Shown piece after piece: positions 1 through 9,183 of a DNA stretch of 64,000 bases; within the stretch, counting starts at the first letter, position 1, and each line of letters starts with the position of its first letter. Source of the stretch: QHXW01 sp963847515 (GTDB taxonomy: Bacteria; Acidobacteriota; Terriglobia; Bryobacterales; Bryobacteraceae); assembly GCA_963847515.1 (NCBI GenBank), contig CAWKAA010000005.1, positions 2,108,001 to 2,172,000 on the forward strand, in the 5' to 3' direction. The notes under the pieces are model-generated. The model saw nothing but the letters and a program-made list of their open reading frames with translations. It made no database searches and was not told the origin of the DNA. Both the position numbers and the translations under genes were made by a program.

Positions 1-343
1 CCAACGGCTCATGATCCTGCGGTCCGAACTTTCGGCTCTGAGGTGCAGCGGCGAGCAGAATATAATGCTCGAGGATTCCATGGCGCCATAAGGATTGGCG
101 CACAGGAAACAGATCGTTTCCAGTCGGCGTGTCATGCTCCTGGAAGCACAAAATTAGGCCGACTAGCTGAGTGGGATCCGTTGAACCAGCAGGCGCGATT
201 CCATCCGGGACTTCGATCACGTACTTGATAATCGTCTTTCCCGACTCGTCCTTCAGCTCCTTCTCGATCGTGGCACGGAGAGGCGTGATGAAGTAACATG
301 CTATTATCGCCAGGCTGGTGAACCAGCAGAATGACAACGACAT
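1..343 (-). CDS. Exported or anchored alpha/beta-hydrolase-like protein, N-terminal part
   Basis: The frame runs off the left edge of the window, so only about 114 N-terminal residues are visible. The chosen ATG at 343 gives MSLSFCWFTSLAIIACYFI, a hydrophobic signal or anchor segment. It is followed by a hydrophilic stretch (RATIEKELKDESGK) and then LVGLILCFQEHDTPTGND and YILLAAAPQSRKFGPQDHEP. The strand LILCF followed by a His- and Gly-rich turn, then a second strand YILLAA, resembles the first half of an alpha/beta-hydrolase fold with its oxyanion loop. The nucleophile elbow would lie outside the window. It is divergent from the DUF1592-type gene that starts at 444. A GTG upstream is an alternative start, and I see no clear ribosome binding site. 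The family assignment is an inference from the fold pattern. Confidence 0.55.
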   Translation of the reverse strand, partial: MSLSFCWFTSLAIIACYFITPLRATIEKELKDESGKTIIKYVIEVPDGIAPAGSTDPTQLVGLILCFQEHDTPTGNDLFPVRQSLWRHGILEHYILLAAAPQSRKFGPQDHEPL

Positions 344-443
344 TCGAAGTACCGTGGCGAATCGGGTTGACCGGCAGGTCACTTATGCGTTCCCCCTAAA
401 TCTATTGATCTGCGTATCATACACCACACCCACAAAATCGGTG

Positions 444-2439
444 ATGCGGTACACTGTCGAAGTGCAGGTCCTGGCTGGACTGGTGTGTTTCGCGTCGGCG
501 GCGTTCGCGCAAAAGATCTCGTTTACCGACCGCGTGTACCCGGTTTTCCAGGGTGCTGGCTGCCCTGCCTGTCACAATTCCAACGGTGTGGCGTCAGCCA
601 CGCGGCTGCATTTTCCGGAGCCCGAGGCTTCTACGGCGCGCATTGACGCTTTTGGCAAGTCGCTGGTCAAACTCGTTGACCGTGATCATCCGGATGAATC
701 GCTGCTCCTGAAGAAGCCGACCATGCGCGTTCCGCACACCGGAGGCGAGCGCATTAAACCCGGGAGCCCAGAAGAGGATGTGCTCCAGGTGTGGATCAAA
801 CAACTAGCCTCGCTATCGAGCGACGACCTGGCAAAGGCGCTCGATTACGGCGAGAACGATCCCATGCTCGGAGCCGAGACGCCCACAGCCGTATTACGCC
901 GGCTGACTAACAGCCAGTACAACCATACGGTTCGTGATCTGCTTGGGGATCAGACGGCGCCCGCCAATCAGTTCCCGCCCGAAGATTTCGTCAACGGTTT
1001 CAAGGATCAGTATGACGCGCAAAATCTTTCGCCTCTGTTAGCCGAGGCGTATAGCATTGCGGCCGAAAAATTGGCGCGCAACGCATTTCGCAACGGCGAC
1101 ACACACGGTCTGATTCCTTGTAAAGCAACGGCCGCGTGCCGCGAGAAGTTTGTTCGCAGTTTCGGACTGCAGGGCTTTCCGCCGGCCGCTCGATCGCGGT
1201 GAGGTGAGCCGTTACGCGAGGCTGTTCGCGCGCGAGGCCGATTTCATCAAAGGCGCGCAGCTTGTGGTGGAAGCGATGCTGCAATCGCCGAACTTCCTGT
1301 TCCGGTTGGATGAGACCTCCAATCCAAAGTGGAAGCCGTACGCAACGGCCAGTCGCTTGTCCTATACACTCTGGGACACGACGCCCGATACTGCGTTGAT
1401 GAATGCCGCTGCTCAGGGGGAACTGGCCACGGCGACCGATGTTGAGAAGGCCGCGCGCCGCATGCTGGACGATCCGCGCGCGCACCAGGCTCTTGATGAG
1501 TTCGTTTCCCAATGGTTGCGTTTTGATCGCATCCTGACCAGCAGCCGCGAACGCCGGCGCTATCCAAAGTTCAGCCGCGAGACCGCGATCGCCATGACCG
1601 AGGAGGCGCGACAATTTATCGCAGACCTGGTATGGAACGACCGCAATTTCATGGACGCTTTCACGGCCGACTACGGGTTTGTGAACGCGGATCTGGCGGC
1701 TATCTACGGTGTACCAGCGCCCGCCGAGGAGTTTGCGCGCGTCGCCTTTCCGCCGGAATCAGAGCGGGCGGGTTTGCTGGGGCAGGCTCTGTTTCTGGCG
1801 TTGTCGGCAAAACCCGATGATACTTCGATAACCGGCCGTGGCTTGTTCGTACGCGAACAGTTCCTCTGCCAACACGTGCCTCCGCCGCCAGCGGGGGTGA
1901 ATACGAATCTCGCCACTTCGACAGAGGCCCATCCGCAAACCAATCGTGACCGGATGAGCGACCATGTGGCAAACAAGTTCTGTGCTACCTGCCACAATCT
2001 CATCGATCCGATTGGATATGGCCTCGAGAAGTTCGACGCCGTGGGCGGGCGGCGGGACAAATACGAACTTTTATTCTCTGCGGGCTATCACGGCGATGGC
2101 GGCGGAAGACACCAGCCACCCAAGAAGGTGGAGTTGACGGTGGACACTAAAGGCTGGGTGGCTGGAATCGCCAACTCGAATTTTTCTTCACCTCGCGAAC
2201 TGGGCGCGCTGCTGGCCAAGACGCCGCAATGCCAGGAATGCATGGTGAAGCAATATTTCCGTTATACCGCCGGCCGTATGGAAACCCCGGCCGATCACGC
2301 ACTCATCTCCCATGCTCTCGATGACTTTCGCGATTCGCACTTCCACCTCAAAGAACTTATGATTTCCCTAGTGCGGAACCGTGAGGCGCCGGTACGGCAA
2401 GGAAACGTCCATGTCGCAAGTAATTACAAAACGCAGTAG
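444..2439 (+). pseudogene. DUF1587/DUF1592/DUF1588/DUF1585 cytochrome-like protein, broken by one frameshift
   Basis: Two frames join into one protein: 444-1202 (signal peptide ending SAAFAQ, then GCPACHNSNG, a CxxCH haem-type motif, and the DUF1587 segment LRRLTNSQYNHTVRDLLGD) and about 1150-2439 (AFRRPLDRGEVSRYARLF, DUF1595/DUF1592; CATCHNLIDPIGYGLEKFD, DUF1588; GRMETPADHALI, DUF1585). Domain order is the normal one for this planctomycete/acidobacterial family of unknown, probably periplasmic redox, function. Continuity is restored by removing one G from the GGG at 1172-1174, which turns FGLQGFPP into FGLQAFRRP. The gene is otherwise full length and well conserved, so this could be a sequencing error or a recent lesion. 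The DUF1552 gene overlaps its 3' end, the usual pairing for this family. Confidence 0.8.
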
Positions 2440-3754
2440 GATCTCGCGTCGCCGGCTTCTGCGAGGTCTTACCCTGTCGGGCGGCGCGTGGGTTGGCTTG
2501 CCTCCGCTCGTAACCATGTTCAACGCTGCGGGCAGCGCCTACGCCGCGGAGCCCGCACTAGCGGGCAAAGTGGCGGAAGCTCCCATCGAGAGCCGCTTTG
2601 TATTATGGTTTAACGGCAACGGAATCCCCGAGCGCTATTGGATTCCCGCCGAGACAGGCGCCAACTACAGCCTCACGCCCTGTCTCGCACCACTCGCTCC
2701 ATTCCGAAACGACATTCACGTAATTACGGGCCTAGACAATTTTGCCGCCGGACTTCCCGGACCTGGCAACGGCCATCACAATTCCATGAGTGGTTTGATG
2801 ACCTGTACGCGGTTTACAGGACGCGGCGCAGGAGGTCCGTCGATTGATCAGGCCATTGCCACAAAGATCGGCGGCGAGTCGCGATTTCGCTCGTTACAAC
2901 TCGGCGTAGCCCAGGAATCTTTCGGCGAAAGCATCCAGCGCAACATGAGCTGGTCCGGATTTGATCGCGCGCTCCCCCCGGAAATGCTGCCCGACCGTCT
3001 TTTCGATCGTCTCTTTGGTCGTCGTGATGAGGGCTGGTTGAATCGAAAGCGCAGCATCCTGGATGTTGTGCTGGAAGATGCTTCTGCGCTGAAGAAGGAA
3101 CTCCCGAAGGACGATCAGGCGCGCGTCGAAGAGCACTTGGCTGCAGTTCGCGACGTGGAGCGTGCCATCACGAGCCTGCCTCCGGAGTACCGCCGCATCG
3201 ATCCACCGGAATACGAGGACATGAAGGACTGGCCGCGCATTGCGAAATTGCAAAGTGAATTGCTCGCCAATGCGCTCATCACCCGTCAGACTCGTGTGGC
3301 TTCGTACATGCTCACCAAATGCCAGAGTATTTGCCGTTTCCCATGGCTCGGTTTCACCGCCGCACGGCACCACGATTACACGCACGCCGACGGCAGAGCG
3401 CCGGGAGCCGACGGCGTAGAAGGTCAGCGCATCATGCGCGACATCTGCCGGTGGCACGTGGAAGAGTTTGCGTACCTCCTGGGCCGGCTCAAGTCCACGC
3501 CGGAAGGCGATGGCAACCTGCTCGACCACTGCTGTCTCGTCTATGTGCACGAGCACGCCGAGGCCAATCCGCATAAAAATAACGGCCTGGGTCTGATTAT
3601 TGCCGGACACGCCGGCCGACTCGCGACTGGCATGCACTCGGAAACGACGGGCACGGTTGGCGATCTCTATGTAACTCTGGCAGATGAAGTGATGCGCGCA
3701 GGTATTGGGACGTTTCCGACGTTCAATCGTAAGTTGACGGAAGTGTTGACTTAA
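2411..3754 (+). CDS. DUF1552 family secreted protein
   Basis: A 447-residue protein of the DUF1552 family, which is regularly encoded directly after DUF1592-type cytochrome-like proteins and has no established reaction. The ATG at 2411 is preferred over upstream starts because AAGGA lies about eight bases before it and because the protein then begins with a twin-arginine signal (SRRRLLRGLTLSGG, then a hydrophobic stretch ending SAYA). The body contains family-typical strings such as VLWFNGNGIPERYW, HHNSMSGLMT and QKFAR-free but conserved LVYVHEHAEANPHKNNG. The start overlaps the end of the preceding frame by 29 bases, so the two are very probably cotranslated. Periplasmic location follows from the Tat signal. 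Confidence 0.85.
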   Translation: MSQVITKRSRISRRRLLRGLTLSGGAWVGLPPLVTMFNAAGSAYAAEPALAGKVAEAPIESRFVLWFNGNGIPERYWIPAETGANYSLTPCLAPLAPFRNDIHVITGLDNFAAGLPGPGNGHHNSMSGLMTCTRFTGRGAGGPSIDQAIATKIGGESRFRSLQLGVAQESFGESIQRNMSWSGFDRALPPEMLPDRLFDRLFGRRDEGWLNRKRSILDVVLEDASALKKELPKDDQARVEEHLAAVRDVERAITSLPPEYRRIDPPEYEDMKDWPRIAKLQSELLANALITRQTRVASYMLTKCQSICRFPWLGFTAARHHDYTHADGRAPGADGVEGQRIMRDICRWHVEEFAYLLGRLKSTPEGDGNLLDHCCLVYVHEHAEANPHKNNGLGLIIAGHAGRLATGMHSETTGTVGDLYVTLADEVMRAGIGTFPTFNRKLTEVLT

Positions 3755-3755
3755 C

Positions 3756-4688
3756 TCAGGGTCGCGGCTCTTCCGCCTTCGATTCAGCGGTCACTTCACG
3801 CCCTGTCATGATTTTGCAATCAGCCTTGGTTTGACGAAGCGTGGCGATGCCTTTCTCCGTAAATGACGTGCCGGTCAGATCCACGATGTGAAGTGAATGA
3901 AAAGAACCCAGAACAGCTGCCGCGTCGTCGCCTACACGCTTGCAACCCTCCAGGTCGAGGCGCTCCAGCATATTCAGATCCTTCAGCCGTTCGAGCCCGC
4001 GCGCGGCAACGAGAGTTCCATTGAGTCGAAGCCAATGCAGATTTTTGAGGGTGTCTATGGCGTCAAGGCCTGCCTCACTCAGACTGACAGACCACAGTCC
4101 GGAGTCTGTTCGTTGCGAGCCACTCAGATCTAAATAGGTCAGGCCCGGCAATTGCCGTAGGGGCTGGAGACCATTGTCGGTCAGCTTGTTTCCGCCGATC
4201 GCCAATTCCTTCAGATTTGGCAGGGAGGTGATCAGATCGAGTCCAACGTCGGTAATTTGTGCATAGCCGATGTCGAGCGATTCAAGTGAGTTTACGACGG
4301 CAAGGTGCTGCAAGGTTGCATCTGTCACCTTCGTGCCCCGGAGATTCAGCCGCTTGAGGTGCTTCCAGCCTTTCACGGCGGAAAGGCCGGCGTCAGTGAT
4401 GAGCTCCGTAAAACAGAGGTTGAGATCGGTGATTGCTGGAGCGCCTTTCAATTCCTGCAGGCCATGATCGCTAATGCGCGTCAGGGAAAGATCGAGCCGC
4501 GCGAGATATGGTAATACCGCCAGCGCGGCCACATCGGAGTCAGAGACCCAACTCGCTCGCAAATCGACCGAGACGATCTTGCCGGCTGAATCGAGGGCGA
4601 CCGTACCGCCCGCCTCTGCAATCCAACCGGCCGGATCCGCGGCGGCCAGCAATCCTGCGCTGAACAAAGCAATCAGTGCCAGCCGCAT
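3756..4688 (-). CDS. Secreted leucine-rich-repeat protein (single module)
   Basis: A 310-residue protein beginning MRLALIALFSAGLLAAADP, a signal peptide; this start was chosen because it yields the signal and abuts the stop of the upstream gene at 4690. Residues about 40-290 are leucine-rich repeats of the ribonuclease-inhibitor/AMN1-like kind, with the repeated pattern LxxLdLsxTxItDxGLxxL. The N-terminal header (AGWIAEAGGTVALDSAGKI) and the ending (QTKADCKIM) match the two modules of the neighbouring 664-residue protein, so this gene looks like a third copy of the same module. Such repeats normally bind proteins or other ligands; no enzyme motif is visible. It is probably exported and co-transcribed with the upstream gene. 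Confidence 0.8.
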   Translation of the reverse strand: MRLALIALFSAGLLAAADPAGWIAEAGGTVALDSAGKIVSVDLRASWVSDSDVAALAVLPYLARLDLSLTRISDHGLQELKGAPAITDLNLCFTELITDAGLSAVKGWKHLKRLNLRGTKVTDATLQHLAVVNSLESLDIGYAQITDVGLDLITSLPNLKELAIGGNKLTDNGLQPLRQLPGLTYLDLSGSQRTDSGLWSVSLSEAGLDAIDTLKNLHWLRLNGTLVAARGLERLKDLNMLERLDLEGCKRVGDDAAAVLGSFHSLHIVDLTGTSFTEKGIATLRQTKADCKIMTGREVTAESKAEEPRP

Positions 4689-4689
4689 G

Positions 4690-6684
4690 TCAGCCTCTGC
4701 CTCGGCGGGCCGGAAGAGCGGAATCCCGGTCGAATGTGATTCCACATCCCGGCAAGGCCGCCTTGAGTCGGGCCAGACCTTTCTCCGTCACCAACGTGTG
4801 ATAAAGATTCAGAACCTTTAATCCCGTCATCGATTTGAGATTCTCAACCCCCGCATCAGTGATCTTCGCCATGTTCAGATGCAGCTCTTGGAGCCGCGGC
4901 AGTGTTTTGAGCGCTTCGATCGCTTTGTCACTCACGTTCGTGTAATCCAGGTTCAGCACAGCGAGTTGCTCTAGGTTTGCCAGTGCCGCAGCAGCATCAT
5001 CATTCGTGGCCGTTCGCACTAATTCCAGACGCTCCAGATTTGCCAGTCCATGCAGACTTTCGAGTCCTTTGTCGGTACAACGGCAACTATTCAGAGCAAG
5101 TTCACGCAGGTTTTGCATGGCCGCGATGGAGCGTAAACCTTCGTCGCCAGTATCAGTGCCGTTGAGTTCGAGGTTTTCCAAGTGAGAGAGTTTTAGGAGG
5201 TGAGCCACTCCTCGATCAGTAATGTCGGTATAACTCAGCGACAGGCGTTTGAGGTTAACCATCCGGCCGATATACTCTAGGCCCTCGTCGGTCAGGAGAG
5301 TGTCGGCAAGGTCGAGATCAGTGAGAGAGCTTAGGCCTGTCAGATTCCTCAGCCCAGGGCCTTGAACGAGCGTGCCCTCCAGCTTCAAAGACCGAATTTG
5401 TCGCAAGCCGGCTACACTTGCGAGGCCGTTATCGGAGACCGTGGTGTTGTTAAGGTTCAGCTCGTGGAGCCCAGTGAGAGACTTCAGGGATTCCAGGCCT
5501 AAGTCACCGATCTCCGTGGCTGCAAGATTCAAATTCTGGAGGCCAGTCAAGCCGCTCAAATAAGCAAGCTGAGAATCAGTTACGTGCGTCGCAGACAGAG
5601 TGATCGAGCGGAGTTTCCCGTCGTCGAACTCGGCTTTACCGCCAACCGCGTGCACCCAGACCCCGATCTCCTGCTCACTACTGGCGGCTGGCTTCGCAAT
5701 CGCGATGCGGTCGTCCACAGTGGCTGAACCTCCGGCAAACGCCACATCGCAATATGGGATGGCCGCCCGAAACCCTGCCACGCCGTTTTCCGTCACGCGG
5801 CTATAACGCACGTCGAGCGCTGCCAATTCCTTGAATGTTGTGAGCTTCGACAGGCCCGCATTCGTAATATGACTCCGATACAGATTCAGCTCACGCAGAT
5901 GCGTCATGCCGGCGAGAGCGTCAAGGCCGGAATCGGTAATTGCGACCCCCAGCAGATTCAACTTTCGTATCGCCTTCAGGTTTTGCAGCGAATAGAGTCC
6001 ACGGTCCGTCACCTTCACGCCGTACAAATCCAGTTCCTCCATCCGGGTCAAACCGCTTAGGTATCTGAGGCCGTCGTCGGACACCGCGGTATTACGCAGA
6101 TAGAGCCTCTTCAGATCTTTTAACCCATCGAGGGCCTTCATTCCGTCATCGGTGAACGCGGAATCGTTTAAATCAAGCGATTCGAGATGCGCGAACGGTG
6201 CCAGATTCGGTTTCACTACCCGCGACTGCGCCAATCGCAGCTCCCGAAGTTGCGTGAGTCCGGCCAGTAGAGCCATGCCTTTATCGTTGAGGTTGTACGT
6301 CGGCAGAAAATGAAGACTGAAATAGAGACGCTCGAGATTCTTCAGCCCGGCGAGAGCTTTGAGCGCCTCATTGGCATCGAGTGGGCTATCGGAAAACGGC
6401 GTCCACATCGGGCCAGGAAGATAGAGTTCCCGCAGTGCGGTGAGCCCAGCGATTTTCTCCAGCTCCTTTGGGGCGGCCAGCGTACCAACAAGATCCAGAC
6501 TCTTGATTTGGAAATCGCCTGCCGGCAACTGCAATAAATCATTGACCGGAGTATGCGCGCCGCTCAACATCACACGGCCGCCCAAGCGAATTGCCCACTC
6601 GGCAACTTCCCGGTCCGTCGCCGCGTTAGCGCAAAGTGTCCCCAGCAGCAGGCAACAGAAGGTTCGAATCGATGTTTCGATCAT
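4690..6684 (-). CDS. Secreted leucine-rich-repeat protein with two duplicated modules
   Basis: A 664-residue exported protein. The ATG at 6684 gives a signal peptide (MIETSIRTFCCLLLGTLCANA). It consists of two homologous modules, residues about 27-316 and 340-655. Each starts with a header of the form W(A/V)xxxGGxxxxxxG and ends with a Pro-x-Cys strand (AAIPYCDVAF; AALPGCGITF), and each holds roughly ten leucine-rich repeats with the TDxGL turn. The protein following it downstream on the minus strand carries a third copy. Repeats of this kind are binding scaffolds; no catalytic domain is seen. The spacing of one base to the downstream start suggests an operon. Long open frames on the opposite strand here are shadows of the repeats. 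Confidence 0.82.
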   Translation of the reverse strand: MIETSIRTFCCLLLGTLCANAATDREVAEWAIRLGGRVMLSGAHTPVNDLLQLPAGDFQIKSLDLVGTLAAPKELEKIAGLTALRELYLPGPMWTPFSDSPLDANEALKALAGLKNLERLYFSLHFLPTYNLNDKGMALLAGLTQLRELRLAQSRVVKPNLAPFAHLESLDLNDSAFTDDGMKALDGLKDLKRLYLRNTAVSDDGLRYLSGLTRMEELDLYGVKVTDRGLYSLQNLKAIRKLNLLGVAITDSGLDALAGMTHLRELNLYRSHITNAGLSKLTTFKELAALDVRYSRVTENGVAGFRAAIPYCDVAFAGGSATVDDRIAIAKPAASSEQEIGVWVHAVGGKAEFDDGKLRSITLSATHVTDSQLAYLSGLTGLQNLNLAATEIGDLGLESLKSLTGLHELNLNNTTVSDNGLASVAGLRQIRSLKLEGTLVQGPGLRNLTGLSSLTDLDLADTLLTDEGLEYIGRMVNLKRLSLSYTDITDRGVAHLLKLSHLENLELNGTDTGDEGLRSIAAMQNLRELALNSCRCTDKGLESLHGLANLERLELVRTATNDDAAAALANLEQLAVLNLDYTNVSDKAIEALKTLPRLQELHLNMAKITDAGVENLKSMTGLKVLNLYHTLVTEKGLARLKAALPGCGITFDRDSALPARRGRG

Positions 6685-6896
6685 CGGTAGCTGAAAAACA
6701 ATCATAGCGAAAACGGGGGAGCCAGACGAACGAACCGACCGTGACGTTAACAGGCCCGTGGCGCAACGGATCCCTGTGGTCCGCAAAAAGTCCGTCCGCG
6801 CTATCCGGCAAGGTTCACGCCGTAGGATGCCAGGGCGGTAACATCGTTACATCAGTTCGGCATCACAAGCCCCTGCTCTCTGATTTCAATGGCCAT

Positions 6897-8525
6897 TTAA
6901 GGCAGCATGAGTTTTTGCGGACTACAGCCGTACAGAACCTTCCCCGGCCGGGCACCGGTGTGTTTGCCGTCGTCGATCACCAGCTTTCCGTTGACGATCA
7001 CATACTCGACGCCGACGGAATATTGGTGTGGGTTATCGTAGGTGTCCTTGTCTATAATCGTGTCCGGATTGAAGACGGTTACATCGGCCCACATCCCCGG
7101 CCGAAGCAGGCCGCGATCAAAAATCCGTACCTTCGCCGCATTGTGGGATGTGGGCTTCCGAACGGCCTCTTCCAACGTGATGACCTTCTCCTCGCGAACA
7201 TAGCGACCCAAAATGCGCGGGTACGTGCCGTAAGAGCGCGGATGCGGGAAGCCCTGCGAGAGTGGTCCGTCGGTTCGAAGTGCCATTCCATCAGAGCCAA
7301 AGCTGACCCACGGCGTTTGCATCGCAAAGCGCATGTCCTTCTCCGAGTGGTGGAAATACACGGTCTGCACAGACCCGTTATTGTCGAGCAGGATCTGAAA
7401 TAGCGCTTCGAGCGGCGGCTTCTTCATGTCGGCGATAATCACGTCCATACGCTTGCCGTTATACTTCTTGTAAGCCGCGTTGGAGAAGCTGACAGGCTGC
7501 ATCTGGCTCCAGTCCTTGCCGACCGCTGTATAGTGGTCATACCACCCGTCGATGCCGTTCTCTATATCTCGCACCAGGCGGTCCCGAAGTGATATATTCT
7601 GTAGCCGTTTAAACATCTCCTCGGTGCCGCCCTCCTGCGCCCACGGCGGGATGATGCTGCGCAGATTATTCTGGCCGGCGGTATAGGGATATACATGGGC
7701 CTGAACGTCCACGCCTTGATTCCGCGCTTTCTGGATCACCCCAATGAGTTCCGGCATCTGCCCCCACAACTTTTCGTAGGCGATCTTGAGGTGAAGCAGA
7801 TCCACGGGCACGTTTGCTCGCCGCCCCACTTCGATGGCCTCCAAAATGGCCTTAAAAACCGTGGGGCCTTCATCGCGCGTATGCGATGAGTAGATTCCGC
7901 CGTACTCTCCGGCCACTTTCGCCATTTCCACCAGTTCGTTCGTGGAAATCCAGAACCCCGGTAGGCACATCAGGCACGTTGAAACGCCCAGTGCACCATC
8001 CTCCATTCCTTCGCGGATCATGCGGCGCATCTCTTCCATCTCGGCCGGCGTTGCCGGACCGGATTTCATGCCATGTGCACTCTCGAAAACCGATCCGGAC
8101 GCGATATAAGAACCGATGTTCGTAGACACGCCTCCCTTGGCCAAAGCAGCCCAATAATCCCGGAACCTGGGGAACCGTTTGGTAGGTGCTTGCGAGTTCC
8201 CTTCGCCGAGGATCATCGACGTGACGCCCTGAGTAATCATGCTCATCGCGTCGCCGTCCGCCAGAACGGTATCGTCCGAATGGTTGTGCATGTCGATGAA
8301 GCCGGGAGCGATTACCAGACCCGTGGCGTCAATGGTGCGTGTAGCGGTCTTGTTCGGCAGTTTGCCCATCGCGACAATCTTGCGGTCCTTGATCCCGAGA
8401 TCTCCGTGGAAGGATGGGTCACCGGTGCCGTCCACGATCTTTCCGTTGCGGATCAGGATGTCGTAGTCCTGAGCTAAAAGACAACCCGCTATGACGATCA
8501 ATAGCAGCGCAAATCTAGATTTCAT
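6897..8525 (-). CDS. N-acyl-D-amino-acid deacylase family amidohydrolase
   Basis: A 542-residue metal-dependent hydrolase of the D-aminoacylase group, which removes acyl groups from N-acyl-D-amino acids. The metal-binding motif IDMHNHSDD has His80 and His82, preceded by the beta-sandwich start YDILIRNGKIVDGTG, and followed by QGVTSMILGEGN and the late FGSDGMALRTDG. The ATG at 8525 is supported by GGGAG upstream and by the N-terminus MKSRFALLLIVIAGCLLAQD, a signal that could be read as a lipobox (VIAGC), so the enzyme is likely exported or membrane anchored. Substrate is not shown by the sequence; related enzymes also act on dipeptides and hydantoins. It stands alone between intergenic gaps of about 210 and 80 bases. 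Confidence 0.85.
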   Translation of the reverse strand: MKSRFALLLIVIAGCLLAQDYDILIRNGKIVDGTGDPSFHGDLGIKDRKIVAMGKLPNKTATRTIDATGLVIAPGFIDMHNHSDDTVLADGDAMSMITQGVTSMILGEGNSQAPTKRFPRFRDYWAALAKGGVSTNIGSYIASGSVFESAHGMKSGPATPAEMEEMRRMIREGMEDGALGVSTCLMCLPGFWISTNELVEMAKVAGEYGGIYSSHTRDEGPTVFKAILEAIEVGRRANVPVDLLHLKIAYEKLWGQMPELIGVIQKARNQGVDVQAHVYPYTAGQNNLRSIIPPWAQEGGTEEMFKRLQNISLRDRLVRDIENGIDGWYDHYTAVGKDWSQMQPVSFSNAAYKKYNGKRMDVIIADMKKPPLEALFQILLDNNGSVQTVYFHHSEKDMRFAMQTPWVSFGSDGMALRTDGPLSQGFPHPRSYGTYPRILGRYVREEKVITLEEAVRKPTSHNAAKVRIFDRGLLRPGMWADVTVFNPDTIIDKDTYDNPHQYSVGVEYVIVNGKLVIDDGKHTGARPGKVLYGCSPQKLMLP

Positions 8526-8602
8526 TTCACAATCTCCCATCTCCGCTTTCACAGGCCTGTCTGAGCAACCACCGCGTACCGGAGAGGATCATCCTTGATG
8601 TT

Positions 8603-8830
8603 TCAGCGCGGCTTGGCGTCAATGCCTGGAATCCAGTGAACTGCGTTGTCGTGGTACACCTTCTTAAGCACCGAACGGGGAAGACTTAGGCCCTTGACTT
8701 TATGTCCGTTCGTATTCGAAGGTATCGTCAACCAGAAATTGTGGCTGCAAAAATGGTATCACTCGTGTGGCCCAAATGTCGGTGGTGCAATGCTGGCGAA
8801 GAAGTATTTCCCCGGTCAGGATCCGAGACT
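8603..8830 (-). pseudogene. C-terminal remnant of an amidohydrolase-2 type protein
   Basis: The minus strand encodes the string GLSLPRSVLKKVYHDNA followed by WIPGI and a stop at 8603-8605. This is the characteristic end of TIM-barrel amidohydrolases of the amidohydrolase-2 family (NLPxxVLxKVYxxNAxxLxPG). Upstream in the same frame lies a stretch resembling GKYFFASIAPPTFGPHE, interrupted by an in-frame TGA at 8759-8761 where a Trp would fit. Nothing recognisable precedes it, and there is no start, signal or metal-binding N-terminus. I read it as the tail of a deleted gene. The upstream limit at about 8830 is approximate. Confidence 0.5.
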
Positions 8831-8839
8831 CGCGCGAAA

Positions 8840-9183
8840 CCGGTGAGAGCCGGTCGGAGCCGCCACTTTTCGGATAGAATCGGCGCGGGTATTTCTCATG
8901 GCTGCACGAGCTGTGCGTCTAATTTCCGGGCACGGCAAAGCCCCGGACGGGGGTACGAAAATGGCCTACGCTCTCGTTGGCGCCGTGCTCGGTGCGGCTC
9001 TCTCCCGGATATTCGTTTTGCTGAAGGCGGGCCGCACGGTCTGCCGATCGCGGGCAGATGGCCGCACGGTTGGAACAGCTCGTGTGAACAGTCTTATGGG
9101 ATCGCTCTTTCTTCCAATCCCAGAAATGTTAAATCTCCGTGGCGCAAAGCATCGAAACCTATTCGTGTCGCCCCCGACGCAAC
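8840..9183. other. No gene supported
   Basis: Open frames cross this stretch but none has recognisable composition or motifs. The minus-strand frame here is only the out-of-phase run-on of the frameshifted permease. The ten-base word gccgcacggt occurs twice at about 9031 and 9061. I see no promoter or terminator I would defend. Confidence 0.4.

Noticed and set aside
6745..6835. tRNA-like stretch with gcaaggttcacgcc resembling a T-arm
   Set aside because: The arms around the supposed T-loop do not pair, and no matching acceptor or anticodon stem could be drawn.
8966..9183. Apparent C-terminal extension of the ADOP permease
   Set aside because: It is the out-of-phase run-on after the frameshift; the real C-terminus ends at 9184 in another frame.
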